This document shows positions 21,793 to 33,552 of a DNA stretch of 64,000 bases, one piece after another. A model generated the notes under the pieces. That model saw only the letters and a list, made by a program, of their open reading frames with translations. It had not been told where the DNA came from and made no database searches. Within the stretch, counting starts at the first letter, position 1, and each line of letters begins with the position of its first letter. The position numbers and the translations under genes are program-made. This DNA comes from Siphonodentalium dalli (Eukaryota > Mollusca > Scaphopoda > Gadilida > Siphonodentaliidae), in the NCBI GenBank assembly GCA_032622095.1, contig CP136064.1, positions 212,300,205 through 212,364,204 of the forward strand, written 5' to 3'.

Positions 21793-23634
21793 TTATTGAT
21801 TTATGCAGTCAGAACAATAGGGATTTTCACAGTTAATTTTACTTTTGTAGTTTTCAAGATAACCATCTACTATAAATCGTTTGAACGTAACTCTTGGACC
21901 AGAATTTTTGATGGGGGGCGGCAACGAATTCCAGGCAGTTGGGATTTGGTGAAGTGGCAATCGCTCAGTATATTTGATCCTAGGTTTCTTATGTGCAAGA
22001 TCGTTTTCTTGGCGAGAAGCCCTGCCAGTCCGCGGGATATTTTCCAAAAGAGTATCTAAGGAGTGAGGCAGTAGCCCATTTCTCCAGTCGTATGCAATAA
22101 GAGATGCTTTCAATGAGTATAGGTTACGAACTTTCAATATTTTGCTTCGTTTAAATAATGGTTCCGTGTGAGAATTAAATTTGGCATTATTTATCAGCCG
22201 AATGGCCCTTTTTTGTAATTTGAATAATTTTTCAATATCTGTCGAGACACCCAAAACTTCAATTCCATAGGATAGTTTGCTATGTATAAGAGAGTCATAT
22301 ATGCGTTCTAATGCGTTTCTTGGAAGAAAGCGTTTTGCTCTATTTAGACAATGTATAGTTTTAGATATTTTACTTCGGAGATAGTCAGTGTGATACTTGA
22401 ATTCCAGGTTTTCGTCTAGATGAATACCGAGAAATTTGAAAGATGGATCGCCCACTAAAGCACTTACAGGTTGGATACATTGCTCATTTAATTTCAGTTT
22501 GTTACGAACAAGATAGCTCCTGTCAGATTTGGCGTTAAATATCATATACTTCGACTTAGATGCATTTAGAACGAGTTTATTTGCAGTACACGATTGGAAA
22601 ATGTTGTATAGTTCAGTGTTTGCGTCACGGAAGAGCTTATCAATGTCAGGATTAGACGTATATGCAGTTGTATCGTCTGCAAAAGACAGCATGTTGAAAT
22701 TTGTTGAATTTGGCATGTCATTTACATATATTAAAAAAAGTATCGGTCCAAGTATTGAGCCTTGGGGCACTCCAATGGAAACATCTTTATAATCTGATTT
22801 TTTCCCAGAATGATCTACATATTGCTTTCTGTTGGTTAGATAGCTTCTGAAAAAATTGTTAACTATTCCCCGGATCCCATAGTGCTTCATTTTATTCAAT
22901 AGGATATCGTGAGCTATCGTATCGAAGGCTTTTGAAAAATCTAAGAATAATGCCATTGTTGAATCTTTAGTTTTTTTATCATTCATTTCGCCGATGTAAT
23001 TTAGGAGTTTCAGGAGAGGGTGAATCGTGGAGTGGTGCTTTCTAAAACCAAATTGCATTGGGTTTAATATGTTCTTTTTCTCTAAGAAATCTGTCAATCT
23101 TCTGCAAGTAGCTTTTTCTAATATCTTAGAGAATATGGGAAGAATGCTTATGGGTCGGTAGTTATGAACATCTTTTTTATCTCCAGTCTTGAGGATTGGG
23201 ACTACCCGTGCTATTTTCATTTTGTCGGGGAATATACCACTTTCATATGAAAGATTTACTATATGCGATATTGGATGGGCGATATACTGACATGTCTCTT
23301 TCATCAGCTCTGTAGTAAAACCAGAGTTATCTACACTTTTCTTATTTTTGAACCCATTGGTAATGTATAGAATTTCATTTGGACTTGATGGATACAGGAA
23401 AAAACTATCATTTTTTGGTTCCTTTAAGTATGATGTGTAGGGTTTTATCACAGGCACCCCATCTAATTTATTAAGCGTATCGTGCGCTACTTCAGAGAAA
23501 TATTGGTTGAAGGCATTTGCAATTGATTCCGGATCATTATAGTCCACATTATTCATAGTTATTATACATGGCATCCCAGTGGTATTTTGTTTTCGGATAA
23601 TAGCACTATTCATAATTTGCCATGTTTTCTTCAT
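21793..23634 (-). pseudogene. LINE reverse transcriptase
   Basis: An open frame of 613 residues contains the ordered RT motifs: YRPISILPIFSKILEK, MQFGFRKHHST, LFLDFSKAFDTI, SYLTNRKQYV, GVPQGSILGPILFLIYVNDM and the catalytic FADDTTAY. It ends in a Cys-bearing tail (NPYCSDC). RT reverse-transcribes element RNA at the nicked target. It is in the same frame as the upstream endonuclease piece and separated from it by a single TAA (23638-23640). The apparent start here is therefore just the first codon after that stop, and the copy is inactive. Confidence 0.9.
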
Positions 23635-23637
23635 ATT

Positions 23638-24525
23638 TTACTTATTTTCTTTTAGTATCGTTTCATAATACAGCCGTTTACTAACTCGCATAATAGAGCT
23701 GAATATTTTACAGTATTTTTTATATTTATCTTGGTTTACTATTGTCGGATGTTTGAGTTTTTTCCGCAGTAATTTGTTTTTATTTAAGGATGATGTAATT
23801 AATCCGTTTGTCATCCATGGGTTTCGTTTTTGTTTCTTATTTTGGTGAACCTTAACAAGTTTTAGTGGGAATTCAGTCTCAAAAGCTGTCGCAATAATAT
23901 TTTGAAATTTATTAAAGGCATCATTTGGACAAGAAGACTCCAACACAGACGAGCATGAGCATGAAGAAAGCAAGAATTTAAATCTCTCTTTATTTTGCAT
24001 ATTTAAACAACGTTTTTTGACAAGTTTACTTTCGGCTGGCCTATTTTTGTGTGTTTTGGTTAAGGAGTAGAATACCCCGAAATGATCGCTAACATCGATA
24101 ATAATGACGCCTGATATGAAAGGAGATGGATCATTTGAGTATATATGGTCTATCAGTGACGCTGAATAGTCAGTGACACGGGTTGCCTTAGAAATGACTT
24201 GAACAAAACCTTGAGCGAATGCATTATCAATAAAAGTTTCAGTTTTTGGATGAACGTGATAATTCAAGTTATTAATATTAAAGTCACCCATTATATAGGA
24301 ATATTTCCCTTCCTTGTTTATAAATTTAGTTATTGTGTTAAAGAGTTTCGTGAACAAGTCCAGATCGGCCTTTGGTTGCGTGTTTGGACGGTATATTACA
24401 CCAACAATATACGGTTTGCTATTTTTGGGCTGCACCTCTATGAAGATTGATTCAAACACATGTGGTAGAAATACAGTTAAATCATCCCTTAGTTTGTGGG
24501 TCAGTTTGTCCTCCGTGACGGTTTA
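23638..24525 (-). pseudogene. LINE APE-type endonuclease, N-terminally truncated
   Basis: The frame can be read back to about 24520, where a TAA ends it outside the element. Recognisable APE-family segments include VIYRPN, YIMGDFNINN and, near the C-terminal part, SLIDHIYSND and VSDHFGVF (the SDH signature). The first metal-binding block with the catalytic Asn and ETW is missing through 5' truncation. The frame ends at a TAA exactly where the endonuclease normally continues into the linker before RT. Confidence 0.85.
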
Positions 24526-24527
24526 AT

Positions 24528-24555
24528 TGATCTTAGGATCTTAGGATCAATTGAG
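24528..24555. repeat. Small palindrome at the LINE 5' junction
   Basis: AATTGATC and GATCAATT flank two tandem copies of TTAGGATC. It sits directly at the truncated LINE end and may be filler or target sequence from the insertion. Confidence 0.5.
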
Positions 24556-25309
24556 GTTTAATATTGACGAAGAGTTGTTTTAAGATTGATCTTATGATTA
24601 ATCTTGAATAAATAACGGAGATATTTAAAGAAATCTTTTTAAAGATTGATAAATTAAATAAAAAACATATTATGCCCCCTCTAGTTCAGTTTCAAAGTTC
24701 TGCTCATTTCCTTTCAAAACCATGGCCAGAATTCCAAAAGAATTTTTCAGCTAAATTCCATACTGCACCCTTTAAAATGATTTTGTCATGCCTCATAGGG
24801 TACTGGGAAAACCAGAATAGAATATCAGTTATCAGTTGATTAACTAACATTTTTAATAACAAAGTGGATCACAGTTTGCTACCTTATCTGAACAGCACAG
24901 AATAATGTTCGGGATATGTGAACAATCAACTTGTTTACGAAATGTGTTTGCCACTTTGCAATCCGACTTGAGTAATTTTGTCTAAACTCACCTCAGTTTG
25001 ACATATTTAAGACAAATCAAAACAATAAAAACCTTTGATACCAAAGATATTTTCATTTTACTTGAAAAATCCAATAATTCAAGTACTGTCAGTGATTAAA
25101 ATAGTAATAAAAGGCCACACGACCAAAGTGTCCCTCGAAATTGAGGCTTCGTTTGGAGCTGGGACTTTGTAGAAATATATTATAGGGACAAAATACTTGC
25201 ATTGTCTCATAACTGAGCTGCACATAAATAACCAAATCTGAGGAAAACAAAACTCTTAAAGCTGCGTAAAGTCGAAATATAATCTCAAATTGGCACAAAA
25301 ACAACAACA
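24556..25309. other. Unassigned, nothing recognised
   Basis: AT-rich sequence without a plausible exon, repeat family or long open frame. Confidence 0.4.
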
Positions 25310-25640
25310 TTCTAAGTTTAAAGTCGACAAGAACATTAACTACAGTAAAATTGGGCAGACGGAACCTAAATTCGAACTTGATCTTTATTTTCATATGAGC
25401 AATCCATATACCAAATTTGAAAACAAACGGATAACTATTACTAATTTAAAGCTATCACCCGGAAAGCAAAATAATCGTCAAATTATAAATAAAAAAAAAT
25501 TCCGGGAAAAAAGGCGGACGAAACCCAAATTCGAACTTGCCCTGTATTTTCATATGAATAATCCATATAGCAAATTTGAAAACAATCAGATAACTAAAAT
25601 TCTAAGTCGACATGGACCATAACTCCGGCAAAACTTTAGA
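25310..25640 (+). repeat. Tandem repeat, about 159-bp period
   Basis: Two units share AAATTCGAACTTG, TATTTTCATATGA, AATCCATATA and CAAATTTGAAAACAA at an offset of 159. AAGTCGACAAGAAC recurs as AAGTCGACATGGAC at the start of a third partial unit near 25605. An open frame of 110 codons (25290-25622) simply follows the repeat and is not called a gene. Confidence 0.7.
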
Positions 25641-27572
25641 ATCCTAATGGTAATTTTTGGTAAAATTTTATACCGCCGCATCGGATTCTGTAAAAGCGAT
25701 GTTTTGAGCGCTCGGAAAGGGCTGGGACCTCACGAATGGCATATTTCATTGCTACAATGACCAGTTAACATAGAAAATACAAGAAAAATAGAAAAAAGTC
25801 ACAACTCTCACAGGCAACCAGTACCAAACAGAAACTGATCTAGAAGATATTAGTGAAAAATAGACATAGTTTCCACTTCCGGCGGCCATCTTGGACGGGG
25901 AGTTTCAATTTTGTCCCAAAAGGGTGGCACTATATCTTAGCTTCACAGATTGGTTTACATTTTGTATACATTTGACAAGATGTTTCTCTTTATATAAATT
26001 GCACCAAACTGACTTAGTGCCTAATTTGAAGAAAAAAAACGGCTGCCATATTGGACACCATCTTGTCTAGTGTCATGGCCACTTTTTGTGTTAACATTGC
26101 TTAACAGTTAACACTGAATTCCCCATTCAAACGTTGCCACTTTACATCCCTCTTAAAAACCCAACAACCACTGCAGATAGAAGGCGAATGAACTTGTTTC
26201 TATAGAGCGATCTCAATCGCATCATACGATGGACTGCCATCGAAATAGGCGAAAATCGTTTCAGCTACGACAAAGACTATCCTCAGTTTTAAGATATAGT
26301 GAAAGACCTTCTGTTAACTTTTGTAAAAATCGCTATAACTATAGTATGCTTTCCGTCGACTGTTGTTTTGTTTCATGTTTTATCATTATGACTATGCCTG
26401 CGTTCTAATTAATTGTTGTTTGTCATTTGCTATATTCTATTTCTACTGATATATCGAATAATACAAAAATTATAAAATCTTTATCTCATCACATATATTA
26501 TCCCAAGTTAACCCCAAATAAAACAGCGTTTGGCAATATCTGGGATTAAATACGACAGGTGATTTTTTTTGGGCTGACTTTTTGCACAGTGCCATCCGCC
26601 TCCCCAAGCCCACCCACCCGGAGTTTAGCATTTCGTATACGTTTTGCGAAGTTTGTGTCTTTGTTGTGTAAATCATTAGACATGACCGTTAATTACGTCG
26701 TAGAAGTAATATTTAACGAAATAACTGGCATCTTAGAGTTATCTCTCATTTTGAAAACATAAACATTGGGCGCTGTCGTGTCCAATCCCATACTATGCCC
26801 GTTGGATAATAGCATGTGCCTACGGATAGACGGGCGATGGATGGTTAATCCGGACGTCGGCATCATGTGTACCGTACCACACACTGTATATCTACGTGGT
26901 ACGGTAGTTGGGTACACATACAACACAAGAAAACCATAATCAGAAATGGTAACGCCCTCAAGATCATATTATTAGCCATAAATATAAATTATAATATAAA
27001 ATATATTGGTTACATGAATGCACCGCACCGCCTCAGAATTCCGTTAAAACAACTAATCCTTCAAATTATTACAAAAAACTACGGCTTATTACTGCAGGTT
27101 TCTAATATACCACACCAGAAGTCTCTATAAATGCGGATCGAAAATCGGAGTCATTGTGTTCCCGCCATAAAATCTTCAACAGTGGTCCAGCCATTGTTGA
27201 TATCTAAACATTGAAAGCAATTAATGCGGTCATAATAGTTACATACTGCAACAATCAATCCAGCGAATTTGATATGATTGATAGAACAAACCACTATTAT
27301 CATGATCGTGTCGTTATTTGCTTAAAATACGTATCAATTGACATATACGCACCCGTTCCCTCATTAAAATCAACATATTTCGACCATTTTAGGCGACCTC
27401 CGCGAATTCCGGGAACTCCGCAAATAGATCTCCGCAAACAGGGACCTACTGCGAATTGTCACAACCGGAAAAAGGAAAAACCAATTATCTATTTATAAAA
27501 GCTCCACAGACACACGGCGCATTCGGCGATCTAAAATTCCCCCACCAGTATACACCCGATGGGCGTGAACAA
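25641..27572. other. Unassigned, nothing recognised
   Basis: Contains CCATCTTGG-type motifs (25890, 26045) that also occur at 28410 and 50480. These are common in invertebrate dispersed repeats. No gene, exon or terminal repeat could be supported. Confidence 0.4.
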
Positions 27573-27581
27573 GTCACTTAC

Positions 27582-27993
27582 GCTGAAATGGTCACTGTCG
27601 CCCCCTTTCGTTCAGTTGGGTACCCAGCTTTTTTTATTTTCAGTTGGGTACCCAGCTTTTGTAAAACTTACATTTGGGTACCCAGCTTTATGAAATCTCA
27701 CACAGAGCTTGATTTAATTAGTGATTGCCCTCAGATGTTTGCGAAATGAACCTGGTCAATTTGTGAATTCTTGTTTACACAGGTTTACATATGAAATAAG
27801 ATGTCTATTCATCACGATGCTTGAAATTAATAGCGGAGAAGAATTGTATGCATGTGACATAGGTACTGCAGATTGACTGCTCATAAAGCTGGGTACCCAA
27901 CTGTAAATTTTATAAAAGCTGGGTACCCAACTGAAAGTTTTAAAAAGCTGGGTGCCCAACTGAACGAAAGGGGGTGACAATGACCATTTCAGC
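27582..27993. mobile_element. 412-bp MITE with 9-bp TSD and repeated TIR units (M1)
   Basis: The flanks carry a perfect 9-bp duplication, GTCACTTAC, at 27573-27581 and 27994-28002. The TIRs start GCTGAAATGGTCA and run for about 110 bp. Each contains three spaced copies of GTTGGGTACCCAGC, itself built around the palindrome GGGTACCC. The unique centre is about 180 bp with no coding capacity. A 9-bp TSD with long, internally repeated TIRs fits Mutator-like (MULE) elements; the superfamily is an inference. Confidence 0.85.
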
Positions 27994-28002
27994 GTCACTT
28001 AC

Positions 28003-30121
28003 TTGATCAGACGGTAGAAAAGCTGAATGGTTAGAGAACTGTCCAACACATCGCTGGTCATTAAGTCTCACCTGTGTTGGTATTCGGATCACTGCGAGCT
28101 CACCGGCATCAAAGCATGCACGGGCCGCGGATACGAATGGACGATTTCGAGTTCAGGAGTCAATCGGATGTCCATGATGTTTGGTAACTCTAGCTCTAGT
28201 GACGTGATTTAGGAAACAATGATCAGTTTGACCTTTCCATGCTGGCGGTGACAATATTCAGTGAGCGCTATTTTGTTCCCGAAGTCAGGGGTGAAGTAAA
28301 AATTCTCTGTTAAAGTTTTTTTCTCTATAGAATGTGAATCTGGGTGGTGTGTACATCAGTTTCTAGGTGGGTGTGGAGTTCTCACCATTGAGCATTTTCT
28401 ATAATCCAAGATGGCGTCCAACATGGCCGCCGTAGTATAGAATATGAACTAAGTCAGTTTAATCTGTTTTGTTGGAAACTATATCTCATGAAATACACAC
28501 AAATTTATACATTGTTTGGATGCTATTACATTATACTACTGTTTGAAGTAAAATTTGGCACTCCATTAGAAAGATGGTTGCCAAAATGGCGACCGGAAAG
28601 TGAAAATCTCCTATATCCGTCCGTAGTGTTTTGGACTGGTTATTGATATCGTATGATCATTTGCTCAGAACTACATGTTGTTCCTTTCGTCTCAGCCACT
28701 TCCAATCCCTAACACAATTGATCCTACAGAACGTTGTATGAAATTCCCCCGAAAACTCAATATTGGTTCCTGGCCATATTTTAATGTGAAATGAACATAT
28801 TTGACTGAATTAATAAGCGAGTGTGAGTATTGCCTATACAATGCAATCTTAGTAGGGCCTGAAACGGTTACTATGGTTTATGATGGCAGTAAAAATGGCA
28901 GAAAATGTATAGAAAATTAAAACAAAATTTCCCTATGCGCCTATCAGTCGTGACTGATATGTGAATGCAGTTGGCTAATATATATTAGATACATTAAAAC
29001 GAAACGCTTTAAATAGGACACAATATAAGAAAATATGAACATGAGAAATTTCGTGCACATACGGTATGAGATATATATTTTGTAAGACCAGAGACTCCCG
29101 CGCTATATTTCATTTATTCAAGATACAACCTTGTATAATTTAGTGCCGTGATCTCAACTATGTGGAGAATCTACACTCAGTGTATGACTATAATACGATT
29201 GTTGCATACTGATGTGGTTAAGATTAATCCTATGTACATGGCAATGTTGTCACACTGGTCTTGTGGGCAATGAGTTCCAAAAACTGTACAACATAAAATG
29301 TTGTCATACACTCGTAGATCAGGGAGATAATTTGATGACAGCATCGTCAAATGAAGATACAGTGGGCTTCTGGTACAATGTAACGGTGTTATCATCACAT
29401 TAATTATCACTCACACACGTTCAGCATGACAGCATCGAACCTTGCATGAGTTTAGATATCAGCGTATATCGGGCATCGTTGATCATATGACCCTGAACTA
29501 ACATATATTCAACAGTCTCTTCATGCACAAAGAGCAATATAATTTCCGTGTGCAATTGGAGGGGAAGCCACAAATCCTAGTTTCACATGTGCCAATCTAT
29601 ATGCCTTGTGAACTGACATAGAACAAGAGTCTGAATACAATGGGACATTTGGAAGACGATCATCTCCCAATGAACATAACACACAATGACCCGACCCCAA
29701 AGTGAGCATGGTCAAACAATTGGCAACTGGTTAATTCTCAACCTGCTGGATGAAGCATAACAAACAGTTGGTGGAATATAGGCTAGCTCTAGTCATGGAA
29801 GTGTGCATGCAAATTTGGACTATTCAGTGAAATAGAAATCACACTATGGTGATTACTCCCGATCGTTTGCGGTTGAGAAATTCCAAAGTATGCCCAAAAC
29901 AATTGTTGCCTGGAAGCACTATTTGCGGAGAAATCGGGTCACGGTGGAATAAACTTGAAGCTACACATGAACAGGCTATGATATAAGTTTCTCTGAATCA
30001 GTTGTTCGCCCATGGCACATCCGAAATTGAGGTAAGCTAAATCAATTGTGGTCACAAAACAGGGCATAATAATTATGACACTGCCACCAAATGACAAGCT
30101 CTCCACTCTGTTAGTATATTG
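28003..30121. other. Unassigned, no gene supported
   Basis: Short open frames occur on both strands near 29177-29410, 29521-29715 and 29939-30124, but none has a recognisable family or convincing splice sites. One (29212-29403, +) ends in a segment that loosely resembles a WD repeat. The stretch could be a decayed gene or an old repeat. Confidence 0.35.
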
Positions 30122-31495
30122 CAATTTACCTTTACCTTTACCTTCTCTGTAAATTCCTCCTGTGTCAGGAGAACCGTCCTTAGTGTGGACGTGACCACTT
30201 CTTCTTAAGCACAGTAACTTGAAATATTCTCACGTTCTTCTGATATATATACATGTAAATATAATTATATTGGTTGGGTAAGTGTCAAGTCGGGGTTGAG
30301 ACCGTCACTAACTGCCGGGGTCCACAGGCGGAGCTTTGGGACCAAGTTTCTTTGCAGTCAGGATACGGAGTCGAGCTTGGTGAAGTTGGTAGCACAGACC
30401 TCGTGATATAGCTTCTATCTTCTGCATGTAGTCATGTGGAATATTGTATATTGAGCAGTAGTCCAAGTCTTCTCGTACTAAAACCGGCTAAGATATTGGG
30501 ATAGAGGTGCCGGTCTTTAGTCCAAGACCGCTTGTATACCAATCCTATGACACGACTTACGCCCACGATCTGTGGCGGGAATTTGTGGTGTATTTTACTC
30601 GATTTACCTAGCAAATCAATACATGATGCTATATACATCGGAAAGGCTTACATCTTATGGTCATAATGGTGTATAATAATCTAACTTTAAAGACCGGCAC
30701 CTCCATCCCAATATCTTAGCCGGTTTTAGTACGAGAAGACTTGGACTAATTGAGCAGTCGAGTATTAATTTCGGTAGTTGTTGATTTTGTAGAGATGGGT
30801 TCAGACCAGCTTGGCTCAGGGTTTCTTCAATAGCGTTTATGAATCGATTTCTGACTTAATTGAGACTGTCGCATGTTGTTATAAAATGGACCATGTCTTC
30901 AGGTTCTTTGCCGCATAGTTGACAGATATATGTGTTGGTAGAGGAAAATTTAGCTTTCTGCCGTTGGAGAATATAGGTGCCTGTAGCCATTTTCATTTTG
31001 TAGGTATATAGCCTTGGTAGTGGCGAACGGTTCAGACCCGCAAGCATCCCAAATGTGATGTACGGAGCCAGGGGTGGCGCCTTGAAGGTTGAGATGTGAT
31101 AGAGTTGATTTTCCCATGGCTTCCTGTTTCAAAATTTTCATCCAGTGGGAATCTACTGCAGTATCCACCATGATTTTCCATAAACGTTTTGGAGGAGGTA
31201 GTGCTACTGTGTCATGCGTTGGTGGTAGGTCATACATTTCAGTGAGATTGGTGACTTTAATGAACCAGCTGTTGGATTTTCTAGATTTTACTGCAAGTTG
31301 TCTGGCGGCTAGTTGACATTCGATACATCCTTGATTCCGTACTACATTCCCATAGGTTTTCAGGGTTCTCTTGTGTACTTCTGCCTCTAGTGGAATAAGA
31401 CCCAATGTGAGTAGAGCTGCAATACTCAACGATAAGTGGTGATGGAAAACATTTCCGGAATGAGACTTTAGGTTTAGGAGCAAATGCACTTCTGA
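30122..31495 (-). mobile_element. Decayed LINE 3' end, GGTAAA tail
   Basis: Minus-strand frames encode the C-terminal region typical of non-LTR elements after RT. They include IPLEAEVHKRTL, LAVKSRKSNSWF, PPPKRLWKIM, TGTYILQRQKAKF and CQLCGKEPEDMVHFITTC (a zinc-knuckle-like block). After removal of the inserted M2 element the frame continues through SIYNIPHDYMQKIEAISRG to a stop near 30316. The 3' UTR ends in three GGTAAA repeats. A frame change lies around 30950-31047. The 5' end is truncated near 31495. It is a different family from the LINE at 21-24.5 kb. Confidence 0.8.
30459..30748. mobile_element. 290-bp MITE with 9-bp TSD inside LINE (M2)
   Basis: A perfect 9-bp duplication, ATTGAGCAG, occurs at 30450-30458 and 30749-30757. 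The TIRs start TAGTCCAAGTCTTCTCG and extend about 60 bp with one or two mismatches. The target is the coding region of the decayed LINE, whose frame is restored when the insert and one TSD are removed. No internal repeats as in M1. TSD length and TIR length suggest a MULE derivative. Confidence 0.88.
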
Positions 31496-32117
31496 CTTAA
31501 TTTTTTTATTCTAAGCAGCTGTTCTAGTGTAGATGCCTATACTAGATTTTGTAGGTTTCATATCTGAATCTCTGTCCATGATGTTTGTGAAATATGCATG
31601 TTCCTGACTAAATGATGTATTTAATTGTATTGCGGTAGATATAACAGACACATTTTGTGATATCATATATTCATTTTGTAATATCACAAAATGAATTATT
31701 GATATCACAAAATAGGTAATAAATAGAAGAACAGCGCCCCATAAATCTAGGCCCAAGGAGCGGTAATGTTTTGTTAATATCTCCTGAACTATACCTTCCA
31801 TGGCACAGTCCACAATGTTTTATTCATGATTAATCTGCCATTCAGACCAATCAAGTGGAAAAGATCTTTCCAGTCAACTGTATCCTCATATGGAGTTCTA
31901 TACTACCATTGAGCATGTATAGGCCCCAGAATCCATGCACAATGTAACAACGGCCAGATTCTATTACCGGGATCAGATTTTAAAGAATCAAAATGATAGT
32001 TTCATCATAGTTATATTCAGGTAATGGGCCATATGTAAATCCATTTCAAATATGGTTCCAGTGAGTGAATGATGCTAGTTTTGACAGACTTTGGACATCT
32101 AAACCTGGCGTATCCCT
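31496..32117. other. Unassigned stretch
   Basis: No gene seen. A short perfect palindrome, ATTCATTTTGT with its complement, lies at 31668-31696. Confidence 0.4.
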
Positions 32118-32363
32118 TTAACCATTCCATGACTGGAGCTTCCTGAACCCTGTGCCAATGCATTCTCTAATATATGCAAGTCTTCCATAAGGAGCATCAC
32201 ATATATAAGAGAATACATTGGCCTGACAATATTTATCTTGACAGCCAGTGCATTCTCTTATATATGCAAGGCTCCCTATGGGAGACTTGCATATACAAGA
32301 GAATGCACTGGCACAGGATCTTTAATGCTGCAACAGCGCATCTCCAGTCATGAAAGGGTTTTA
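32118..32363 (+). mobile_element. Family B double-hairpin MITE (copy B2)
   Basis: It begins TTAACCATTCCATGACTGGAG and ends TCATGAAAGGGTTTTAA. It contains two hairpins built on GCATTCTCTTATATATGC, with arms meeting at CTCCCTATGGGAG or decayed versions. The first hairpin carries more mismatches than the second. Confidence 0.75.
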
Positions 32364-32583
32364 ATAGAACCTGCTCTCAATATAGAGAGGATGCTTAGGA
32401 AGGTTTTTGAAACAATGTGTATGAGAGACATGAGGGTGTCACACCCCCCCCCCCTTTTCCGTAGGCATGGGAGATACTGGTATGGTCATGATATGATACA
32501 TATCACAAGGTTCACGATATGAATACTAATCTAGATATCTCAGGTGAATATGCCGAGGCCTAGATATAAATCATCACTACTTC

Positions 32584-33039
32584 TATGGAGCCTTGTTTTA
32601 GTATGGTATGTACCGGTTATGGAGCCTTGTTTTAGTATGGTATTTACCGGTTATGGAGCCTTGTTTTAGTATGGTAGGTACAGGTTATGGAGCCTTGTTT
32701 TAGTAAGGTATGTACCGGTTATGGAGCCTTGTTTTAGTATGGTAGGTACCGATTATGGAGCTTTGTTTTAGTAAGGTATGTACCGGTTATGGAGCCTTGT
32801 TTTAGTATGGTAGGTACAGGTTATGGAGCCTTGTTTTAGTAAGGTATGTACCGGTTATGGAGCCTTGTTTTAGTATGGTAGGTACCGATTATGGAGCCTT
32901 GTTTTAGTAAGGTATGTACCGGTTATGGAGCCTTGTTTTAGTATGGTAGGTACCGATTATGGAGCTTTGTTTTAGTATGGTAGGTACCGGTTATGGAGCC
33001 TTGTTTTAGTATTGTAGGTACCGGTTTTGGAGCCTTGTA
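32584..33039 (+). repeat. 34-bp minisatellite, 13 units plus a partial
   Basis: The unit runs TATGGAGCCTTGTTTTAG then TATGGTAGGTACCGGT, with an exact 34-bp spacing. Variant sites (TAGG/TATG, ACAGG/ACCGG/ACCGAT, GTATGG/GTAAGG) repeat every four units: units 3-6 and 7-10 show the same order. So a 136-bp higher-order block was itself duplicated. The array stops inside a unit after CCTTGT; the rest of a unit (TTAGTATGGTAGGTACCGGT) reappears at 33553-33572. Confidence 0.9.
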
Positions 33040-33199
33040 TAAGGATTAACTGTCATGTGGACTGTTTTTATGGAGATGTAACCGTGAGGTAAGTGGACAT
33101 AACTTGTGTAAAACCCGAAGGGTTTTACATACAAGTTATGACCACTTACCTCACGGTTACATCTCCATAAAAATAGTTCACATGACAGTTAATCCTTAT
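33039..33199. repeat. Near-perfect palindrome of about 155 bp
   Basis: AAGGATTAACTGTCATGTG at the left pairs with CACATGACAGTTAATCCTT at the right. Arms of about 73 bp meet at AAAACCC-GAAG-GGTTTT with very few mismatches. It is bracketed by TA on both sides. It directly follows the broken minisatellite unit. Confidence 0.85.
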
Positions 33200-33552
33200 A
33201 TTTATATACATTTAGCGAAAAAGCCATCTTTTGTAAATGTATTTAAATCGAAAAGTGTATCGTGACAAGAACAGCCCAAAATACCCAATAGCACCCTTGG
33301 CAAAAGTTAATAGGAACAATTTCTCTTCATATTGAAACCCGATGATGTATTAAGTCAATCCTGCGCGAGTTCAAATGCACCCAAAGCATTACGCGTTCGT
33401 CTTTCCAAACCCAATGATGTATCGATGGTGTTATGAGCTTGGTGTTATGAGGCGTTTGCGCATTCACCGAGAAATAACTGCAACTAGCCACGTGGGCGCC
33501 GACCAATCAGAATGCTGGATTTAGTTATGACAACACTTAGTGTGTAAATATA
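33200..33552. other. Remainder of the insert in the minisatellite
   Basis: No coding capacity. It contains GCGCCGACCAATCAGAATGC, a motif style common in MITE interiors. With the palindrome it makes a block of about 514 bp between the two parts of one minisatellite unit. Confidence 0.45.

Larger units (their letters stand above)
20999..24525 (-). mobile_element. 5'-truncated LINE (CR1/Jockey-group, ATTC tail)
   Basis: On the minus strand the element runs from a truncated endonuclease (24525) through the reverse transcriptase to a 3' UTR. It ends in AATAAATTATTC and then ATTC repeats (20999-21020). A microsatellite rather than poly(A) tail fits CR1/L2-like elements. A short hairpin-like CCGCCC/GGGCGATGATGGG region precedes the end. 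The 5' third of the endonuclease and any ORF1 are missing. No target duplication was found. It lies upstream of the start exon of the HtrL-like gene. Confidence 0.85.

Noticed and set aside
22529-22792. Plus-strand frames opposite the LINE
   Set aside because: Antisense shadows of the reverse transcriptase frame.
25290-25622. 110-codon frame as a gene
   Set aside because: It follows a 159-bp non-coding tandem repeat and shares its internal duplication.
29212-29403. WD-repeat-like segment
   Set aside because: Only a loose match to one repeat end; no second blade and no splice context.
32584-33039. CRISPR-like regular repeat array
   Set aside because: Units are contiguous 34-bp repeats with no spacers, in animal DNA; this is a minisatellite.
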